Assembly (NCBI GenBank): GCA_036852015.1
Contig: JAANDG010000079.1
Span: forward strand, 1 to 64,000
Direction of reading: 5' to 3'
Source of the DNA: Pelodera strongyloides
Lineage: Eukaryota; Nematoda; Chromadorea; Rhabditida; Rhabditidae
Length of the DNA stretch: 64,000 bases
How positions within the stretch are numbered: the stretch's first letter is position 1; every line of letters starts with the position of its first letter. The translations under genes were made by a program, and so were the position numbers. Below are positions 56,103 through 64,000 of this stretch, in pieces. Under the pieces are notes generated by a model, which ran no database searches, had not been told where the DNA came from, and was given only the letters and a program-made list of their open reading frames with translations.

Positions 56103-56560
56103 CTAAGCACCCCCTATAAAAAAAGTTTGCCATTCGCGTCACGTAACGGTAACGCTCCAAAAGTGCATCGCCAAACGAAAAAGTAATTCTATGAAAAATT
56201 AGAGCTCAATGAGATAAGCAAACGCGAACATTGTCTCGAGTGTCCCCGGCGATCCCGAAGCGAGATATAAGCAAAAGTCGCGTGTTAGAGATCGACTAAA
56301 TAGCACTGCGACTGCTAAGACGCAGAGTAGACGGCCAGTATCGATCGCACTATTGCGCAATAAAAATAGGCCAGCCTAACCTCAAACTTGGGTAATTAAA
56401 CCGCAGCTGGCAAAGGACAGGGAGAAATTGTCCGCATAAATAGAAATGATGCGGCGGATCAATTTGATACGCAAAGTGATCGTTCTTTGACATTGAGTGT
56501 ACTATGATTGTCAAAATTAAGTCGAAATTTAAAATTCACCGTAGATCAAGTCTAATGATG
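56103..56560 (+). repeat. satellite field: header module B
   Basis: Same landmarks as module A (TGTCCCCGGCGAT, GACGGCCAGTATCGATCGCA, TAACCTCAAACTTGGGTAAT), starting CCCCCTATAAAAAAAGTTTG right after the GC palindrome. Confidence 0.85.
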
Positions 56561-57848
56561 TAAATCAACTTCAATGATGATCTCAGACGCGCATTTAACT
56601 TAGACGGGCAACATGTCTTCTGCTTCAGAATCTATGACGTCAAAAATAAGTCGCCGTGCAAACTTCACCGTAGTGATATAGTAATGCTGCAAATCAACTT
56701 CAATGATGATGTCAAACACGCATTTGACTTAGACGGGCAACATGTCTTCTGCTTCAGAATCTATGACGTCAAAAATAAGTCGACGTGCAAACTTCACCGT
56801 AGCGACATAGTAATGCTGCAAATCAACTTCAATGATGATGTCAGACGCGCATTTGACTTAGACGGGCAACATGTCTTCTGCTTCAGAATCTATGACGTCA
56901 AAAATAAGTCGACGTGCAAACTTCACCGTAGTGATATAGTAATGCTGCAACTCAACTTCAATGATGATGTCAGACACGCATTTGACTTATACGGGCAACA
57001 TGTCTTCTGCTTCAGAAGCTATGACGTCAAAAAGAAGTCGACGTGCAAACTTCACCGTAGCGGCATAATAATGCTTCAACTAAACTTCAATGATGATGTC
57101 AGGCGCGCATTCGACTTAAACGGACAATACCGTTTTTGCTTCAGAAGCTATGACGTTAAAAATAAGTCGACGTGCAAACTTCACCGTAGTGATATAGTAA
57201 TGCTGCAAATAAACTTCAATGATGATGTCAGGCGCGCATTCGACTTAGACGGGCAATACCGTTTCTGCTTCAGAAGCTATGACGTCAAAAATAAGTCGAC
57301 GTACAAAATTCACCGTAGTGATTTATTAATGATGTAAATCAACTTCAATGATGATGTGAGACGCGCATTTGACTTAGACGGGCAACATGTCTTCTGCTTC
57401 AGAATCTGTGACGTCAAAAATAAGTTGACGTGCAAACTTCAGCGTATTGATATAGTAAAGCTGCAAATCAACTTCAATGATGATGTCAGACGCGCATTTG
57501 ACTTAGACGGGCAACTTGTCTTCTGCTTCAGAATCTATGACGTCAAAAATAAGTCGACGTGCAAACTTCACCGTAGCGACATAGTAATGCTTCAAATAAA
57601 CTTCAATGATGATGTCAGACGCGCATTCGACTAAGACGGACAATAGCGTTTCTGCTTCAGAAGCTATGACGCCAAAAATAAGTCGACGTGCAAACTTCAC
57701 CGTAGTGATATATTAATGATGTAAATCAACTTCAACGATGATGTCAGACGCGCATTTAACGCAGAAAAAAAGGAAAATAGTACATAAAATACAAGGCTTG
57801 CGCGAACGCTCAAGTAAAACGTAAAACGCTAGAGCTCGGCGCGCGCAT
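56561..57848 (+). repeat. satellite field: 129-bp array B1
   Basis: Nine to ten units of the second subfamily: AACTTCACCGTAGCGACATA, GTAATGCTGCAAATCAACTT, CAATGATGATGTCAGACGCG. It ends at the joint CTAGAGCTCGGCGCGCGC. Bases from about 57050 onward are essentially identical to 59085-59868. Confidence 0.9.
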
Positions 57849-59902
57849 CAATTTGATACGCAAAGTGATCGTTCTTTGACATTGAGTGTACTATGATTGT
57901 CAAAATTAAGTCGAAATTTAAAATTCACCGTAGATCAAGTCTAATGATGTAAATCAACTTCAATGATGATCTCAGACGCGCATTTAACTTAGACGGGCAA
58001 CATGTCTTCTGCTTCAGAATCTATGACGTCAAAAATAAGTCGCCGTGCAAACTTCACCGTAGTGATATAGTAATGCTGCAAATCAACTTCAATGATGATG
58101 TCAGACACGCATTTGACTTAGACGGGCAACATGTCTTCTGCTTCAGAATCTATGACGTCAAAAATAAGTCGACGTGCAAACTTCACCGTAGTGACATAGT
58201 AAAGCTGCAAATAAACTTCAATGATGATGTCAGACGCGCATTTGACTTCAACGAGCAACATGTCTCCCGCTTCAGAACCTATGACGTCAAAAATAAGTCG
58301 ACGTGCAAACTTCATCGTATTGATATAGTAATGCTGCAAATCAACTTCAATGATGATATCAGACGCGCATTTGACTTAGACGGGCAACATGTCTTCTGCT
58401 TCAGAATCTATGACGTCAAAAAGAAGTCGACGTGCAAACTTCACCGTAGCGACATAGTAATGCTGCAAATCAACTTCAATGATGATGTCAGACGCGCATT
58501 TGACTCAGACGGGCAATACCGTTTCTGCTTCAGAATCTATGATGTCAAAAATAAGCCGACGTGCAAACTTCACCGTAGTGATATATTAATGATGTAAATC
58601 AACTTCAATGATGATGTCAGACGCGCATTTGACTTAGACGGGCAACATGTTTTCTGCTTCAGAATCCATGACGTCAAAAATAAGTCGACGTGCATACTTC
58701 ACCGTAGTGATATAGTAATGCTGCAAATCAACTTCAATGATGATGTCAGACGCGCATTTGACATAGACGGGCAACATGTCTTCTGCTTCAGAAGCTATGA
58801 CGTCAAAAAGAAGTCGACGTGCAAACTTCACCGTAGCGACATAGTAATGCTGCAAATCAACTTCAATGATGATGTCAGACGCGCATTTGACTTAGACGGG
58901 CAACATGTCTTCTGCTTCAGAATCTATGACGTCAAAAATAAGTCGACGTGCAAACTTCACCGTAGTGATATAGTAATGCTGCAACTCAACTTCAATGATG
59001 ATGTCAGACACGCATTTGACTTATACGGGCAACATGTCTTCTGCTTCAGAAGCTATGACGTCAAAAAGAAGTCGACGTGCAAACTTCACCGTAGCGGCAT
59101 AATAATGCTTCAACTAAACTTCAATGATGATGTCAGGCGCGCATTCGACTTAAACGGACAATACCGTTTTTGCTTCAGAAGCTATGACGTTAAAAATAAG
59201 TCGACGTGCAAACTTCACCGTAGTGATATAGTAATGCTGCAAATAAACTTCAATGATGATGTCAGGCGCGCATTCGACTTAGACGGGCAATACCGTTTCT
59301 GCTTCAGAAGCTATGACGTCAAAAATAAGTCGACGTACAAAATTCACCGTAGTGATTTATTAATGATGTAAATCAACTTCAATGATGATGTGAGACGCGC
59401 ATTTGACTTAGACGGGCAACATGTCTTCTGCTTCAGAATCTGTGACGTCAAAAATAAGTTGACGTGCAAACTTCAGCGTATTGATATAGTAAAGCTGCAA
59501 ATCAACTTCAATGATGATGTCAGACGCGCATTTGACTTAGACGGGCAACTTGTCTTCTGCTTCAGAATCTATGACGTCAAAAATAAGTCGACGTGCAAAC
59601 TTCACCGTAGCGACATAGTAATGCTTCAAATAAACTTCAATGATGATGTCAGACGCGCATTCGACTAAGACGGACAATAGCGTTTCTGCTTCAGAAGCTA
59701 TGACGCCAAAAATAAGTCGACGTGCAAACTTCACCGTAGTGATATATTAATGATGTAAATCAACTTCAACGATGATGTCAGACGCGCATTTAACGCAGAA
59801 AAAAAGGAAAATAGTACATAAAATACAAGGCTTGCGCGAACGCTCAAGTAAAACGTAAAACGCTAGAGCGAGGCGCGCGCGCAGCGCGCGCCGAGCTCTA
59901 GT
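57849..59902 (+). repeat. satellite field: array B2, partial duplicate of B1 plus header end
   Basis: Starts with ATCAATTTGATACGCAAAGT, the same sequence as 56457 at the end of header B, and then runs through 129-bp units. Its right part repeats B1 at an offset of 2,034 bp. It ends with the complete type 2 palindrome. Confidence 0.9.
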
Positions 59903-60370
59903 CTAAGCACCCCCTATAAAAAAAGATTGCCATTCGCGTCACGTAACGGTAACGCTCCAAAAGTGCATCGCAAATCGAAAAAGTAATCCTATGAAAAATT
60001 AGAGCTCAATGAGATAAGCAAACGCGAACATTGTGTCGAGTGTCCCCGGCGATCCCAAAGCGAGATATAAGCAAAAGTCGCGTGTTAGAGAACGACTAAA
60101 TAGCACTGCGACTGCTAAGACGCAGAGTAGACGGCCAGTATCGATCGCACTATTGCGCAATAAAAATAGGCCAGCCTAACCTCAAACTTGGGTAATTAAA
60201 CCGCAGCTGGCAAAGAACAGGGAGAAATTGTCCGCATAAATAGAAATGATGCGGCGCATCAATTTGATACGCAAAGTGATCGTTCTTTGACATTGAAGGT
60301 ACTATGATCGTCAAAATTAAGTCGAAATTTAAAATTCACCGTAGATCAAGTCTAATGATGTAAATCAACT
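59903..60370 (+). repeat. satellite field: header module C
   Basis: Nearly identical to header module B over its full length, beginning CACCCCCTATAAAAAAAGAT. Confidence 0.9.
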
Positions 60371-61192
60371 TCAATTATGATGTGAGACGCGCATTTGACT
60401 TAGACGGGCAACATGTCTTCTGCTTCAGAATCTATGACGTCAAAAATAAGTCGACGTGCAAACTTCACCGTAGCGACATAGTAATGCTGCAAATCAACTT
60501 CAATGATGATGCCATACGCGCATTCGACTCAGACGGGCAATACAATTTCTGCTTCAGAATCTATGACGTCAAAAATAAGTCGACGTGCAAACTTCACCGT
60601 AGCGACATAGTAATGCTGCAAATCAACTTCAATGATGATGCCATACACGCATTCGACTCAGACGGGCAATACAGTTTCTGCTTCAGAATCGATGACGTCA
60701 AAAATAAGTCGACGTGCAAACTTCTCCGTAGCGACATAGTAATGCTGCAAATCAGCTTCAATGATGATGTCAGACGCGCATTTGACTTAGGCGGGCAACA
60801 TGTCTTCTGCTTCAGAATCTATGACGTCAAAAATAAGTCGACGTGCAAACTTCACCGTAGCGACATAGTAATGCTGCAAATCAACTTCAATGATGATGTC
60901 AGATGCGCATTTGACTTAGACGGGCAACATGTCTTCTGCTTCAGAATCTATGACGTCAAAAATAAGTCGACGTGCAAACTTCACCGTAGCGACATAGTAA
61001 TGCTGCAAATCAACTTCAATGATGTTGTAAGACGCGCATTCGACTCAGACGGGCAATACCGTTTCTGCTTCAGAATCTATGACGTCAAAAATAAGTCGAC
61101 GTGCAAACTTCACCGTAGCGACATAGTAATGCTGCAAATCAACTTCAATGATGATGTCAGACGCGCATTTGACTTAGACGGGCAACATCGAG
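60371..61192 (+). repeat. satellite field: 129-bp array C
   Basis: About six and a half units of the second subfamily, open in one frame for 277 codons (60382-61215). It breaks off within a unit (GACGGGCAACATCGAGAACA) at the start of header D. Confidence 0.9.
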
Positions 61193-61800
61193 AACAACCC
61201 CCTATAATCGAATAGTGCAGATCGCGTCACGTCGCGGAAAGTAACGCTACGTTTCAAAAAGTGCATCGCCAAACGAAAAAGTAATCCTATGCAAAATTAG
61301 AGCTCAATGAGATAAGCAAATGCGAACATTGTCTCGCGTGTCCCCGGCGATCCCGAAGCGAGATATAAACGAAAGTCGCGCGTTAGAGAACGACTAAAGA
61401 GCACTGCGACTACGAAGACGCAGAGTAGACGGCCAGTATCGATCGCACTATTGCGCAATAAAAATAGGCCGGCCTAACCTCAAACTTGGGTAATTAAACC
61501 GAAGCCGACAATGGGAGAGGAGAAATTGTCCGCATAAATAGAAATGTTGCGGCTGATCAACTCGGACCGAAAAGTGATCGTTCTTTGACGCTGAGGGTAC
61601 TATGATGCCAAAATTAAGTTACGATGTAAATTGTAAATTTCACCGTAGATTCAACTTTAGTGATGCAAATGAACATCAGTGTTTGATGTCAGACGCGCAT
61701 TTTGTCTTAGGCATGTAATATCGCTTCTGATTCAGAATCTTCAATGTAAAAAATAAGTCGTCGTACAAATTTAAGCGCAGCTCGATTCGTCAAATTAAGT
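61193..61800 (+). repeat. satellite field: header module D
   Basis: Matches header A more closely than B and C (CCCCCTATAATCGAATAGTG, AACCGAAGCCGACAA), including the following GATGCCAAAATTAAGTTACG stretch. Confidence 0.85.
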
Positions 61801-62950
61801 CGTAGTGTAAACTTCATCGTAGCGCCAAAGTAATGATGCAATTGAAGTTCAATGCTGATGATAGACGCGCATTTGACTTAGACGGGCAACATGCCTTCTG
61901 CTTCAGAATCTATGACGTCAAAAACAAGTCGACGTGCAAACTTCATCGTAGCACCAGAGTAATGATGCAAATGAAGTTCAATGCTGATGCTAGACGCGCA
62001 TTTGACTTAGACGGGCAACATGCCTTCTGCTTCAGAATCTATGACGTCAGAAATAAGTCGACGTGCAAACTTCATCGTAGAGCCAAAATAATGATGCAAA
62101 TGATGTACAATGATGATGCTAGACGCGCATTTGACTTAGACGGGCAACACGCCTTCTGCTTCAGAATCTATGACGCCAAAAATAAGTCGACGTGCAAACT
62201 TCATCGTAGCGCCAAAGTACTGATGCAAATGATGTTAAATGCTGATACTCGACGCGCATTTGACTTAGACGGGCAACATGCCTTCTGCTTCAGAATCTAT
62301 GACGTCAGAAATAAGTCGACGTGCAAACTTCATCGTAGCGCCAAAGTAATGATGCAAATGATGTACAATGATGATGCTAGACGCGCATTTGACTTAGACG
62401 GGCAACACGCCTTCTGCTTCAGAATCTATGACGTCAAAAATAAGTCGACGTGCAAACTTCATCGTAGCGCCAAAGTAATGATGCAAATGATGTTAAATGC
62501 TGATACTAGACGCGCATTTGACTTAGACGGGCAACATGCCTTCTGCTTCAGAATCTATGACGTCAAAAATAAGTCGACGTGCAAACTTCATCGTAGCGCC
62601 AAAGTAATGATGCAAATGAAGTTCAATACTGATGAAAAACGCGCATTTAACTTGGCCCGGCAATGCGACTTCTGCTTCAGAATCTATGACGTCAAAAATA
62701 AGTCGACGTGCAAACTTCATCGTAACACCAGAGTAATGATGCAAATGAAATTCAATGCTGATGAAAGACGCGCATTTAACTTAGACGGGCAACAAGTCTT
62801 CTGCTTCAGAAGCTATGACGTCAAAAATAAGTCGATGTGCACACTTCATCGTAGCGTCAAAGTAATGATGCAAATGAAGTTCAATGCTGATGATAGACGC
62901 GCGTTTAACTTACTTAGTCCGGCAACGCGACTTCGGCTCCATAATCTGTG
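61801..62950 (+). repeat. satellite field: 129-bp array D
   Basis: Nearly nine units of the first subfamily, with one uninterrupted frame of 372 codons (61833-62951) whose translation is a 43-residue repeat (…FCFRIYDVKNKSTCKLHRS…). Its right end repeats the right end of array A (AACTTACTTAG, CGCGACTTC), so arrays A and D share a common ancestor block. Confidence 0.92.
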
Positions 62951-64000
62951 ATGTCAAAACTAAGTCGACGTGCAAATTTCCTCGTAGCGCAAAAGTAACG
63001 GTGCAAACGGATTTCAAATTTAAAGCATAGTGAACGTTGGGCGAGCGAAGGCGGGCCGAAGGCCCGCCGAGCGAGCTAACGTTTAGAAATCCGAAGCTCT
63101 ATCAAAATCTTCAAAATTCAGCTCAAACTAATTCACGGGCAACAGGTCTTCTGCTTCAGAATCATGACGTCAAAAATAAGTCGACGTTCAAACTTCGTCG
63201 TAGCGACAAAGATATGCTACAAATCAACTTCAATGAGGATGTCACAAGCGCATTTGAGTTAGGCCTTCTGCTTCAGAAGCTACGACGTGAAAAATAAGTC
63301 GACATGCAATTTTCGCCATAGCGACGAAGCAGTGATGCGAATCAACTTCAATGATGATGTCAGACGCGCATTTGTCTTAGACATGCAATATCGCTTATAT
63401 CGCTTCTGGTTCAGAATCTATAACGTCAAAAATAAGCCATAAAGCATAGTGAACGTTATGCGAGCGAAAGTGGGCCGAAGGCCCTCCGAGCGAGCTAACG
63501 TTTAGAAATCCGAAGCTCTGTCAAAATCTTCAAAATTCAGCTCAAACTAATTCACGGGCAACAGGTCTTCTGCTTCAGAATCATCACGTCAAAAATAAGT
63601 CGACGTTCAAACTTCGTCGTAGCGACAAAGCAATGCTGCAAATCAACTTCAATGATGATGTCACAAGCGCATTTGAGTTAGGCAGGCCACATGCCTTCTG
63701 CTTCAGAAGCTACGACATGAAAAATAAGTCGACATGCAATCTTCGCCGTAGCGACAAAGCAGTGATGCGAATCAACTTCAATGATGATGTCAGACGCGCG
63801 TTTGTCTTAGACATGCAATATCGGTTATATCGCTTCTGGTTCAGAATCTATAACGTCAAAAATAAGCCATACAGCATAGTGAACGTTAGGCGAGCGAAGG
63901 CGGGCCGAAGGCCCGCCGAGCGAGCTAACGTTTAGAAATCCGAAGCTCTATCAAAATCTTCACACGGGCAACATGCCTTCTGCTTCAGAAGCTACGGCGT
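62951..64000 (+). repeat. satellite field: mixed variant units, continuing past the window
   Basis: Variant 129-bp-type units alternating with type 1 palindromes at 63032, 63452 and 63882, giving a local higher-order period of about 420-430 bp. The field has no right boundary in this window. Confidence 0.85.

Noticed and set aside
61833..62951. 372-codon open frame as a repeat protein gene
   Set aside because: It is a direct consequence of a 129-bp (43-codon) period. The opposite strand is also open over several units, subfamily differences are mostly non-synonymous, and sister arrays contain stops. Kept as satellite, not CDS.

Overview
This is nuclear DNA of a eukaryote, most likely an animal or close relative. 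Genes are split into many short exons with GT-AG introns, mostly 50-600 bp. Recognisable orthologues include GM130/GOLGA2, LRR1, C7orf25 (UPF0415), WDR83/MORG1, Apollo/DCLRE1B, CPEB and a TMEM229-like pair. CPEB and TMEM229-type genes point to Metazoa. The short introns, AT-rich DNA and very high load of MITEs and tandem repeats would fit an early-branching animal such as a sponge, but that placement is a guess. I assembled exons by hand from splice sites, reading phase and remembered family sequence; no search was run.

Layout. 1-863: possible end of an unrecognised minus-strand gene. 864-6685: two head-to-tail copies of a 2.9 kb element with 12-bp terminal inverted repeats. 7006-22137 (+): 35-exon GM130 gene carrying a LINE fragment, two copies of an unclassified repeat, a foldback element and two MITEs in its introns. 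22811-27540: tandem duplication holding two TMEM229-like genes (+). 27755-33826 (+): LRR1. 34749-40475 (+): C7orf25 homologue with a 1.5 kb minisatellite in one intron. 40954-43471 (+): WDR83. 43648-47436 (-): Apollo-like nuclease, convergent with WDR83. 48030-52317 (-): CPEB. 52680-64000: no recognisable gene; a multi-level satellite field built from a 129-bp unit, repeated header modules of about 400-600 bp and GC-rich palindromes.

The genes are unrelated housekeeping and regulatory genes: Golgi tethering, replisome disassembly, MAPK scaffold/splicing factor, telomere/crosslink repair and cytoplasmic polyadenylation. No operon-like logic is visible. The shared theme is mobile DNA. At least eleven elements bounded by TTAA and sharing AAAG-type ends lie in introns or spacers. 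The TMEM229 duplication preserves an exact empty site for one of them. The strongest candidates for something undescribed are this TTAA element group, the abutting-end tandem transposon at the left, and the 11 kb satellite field, whose duplication joints fall on a GC palindrome.
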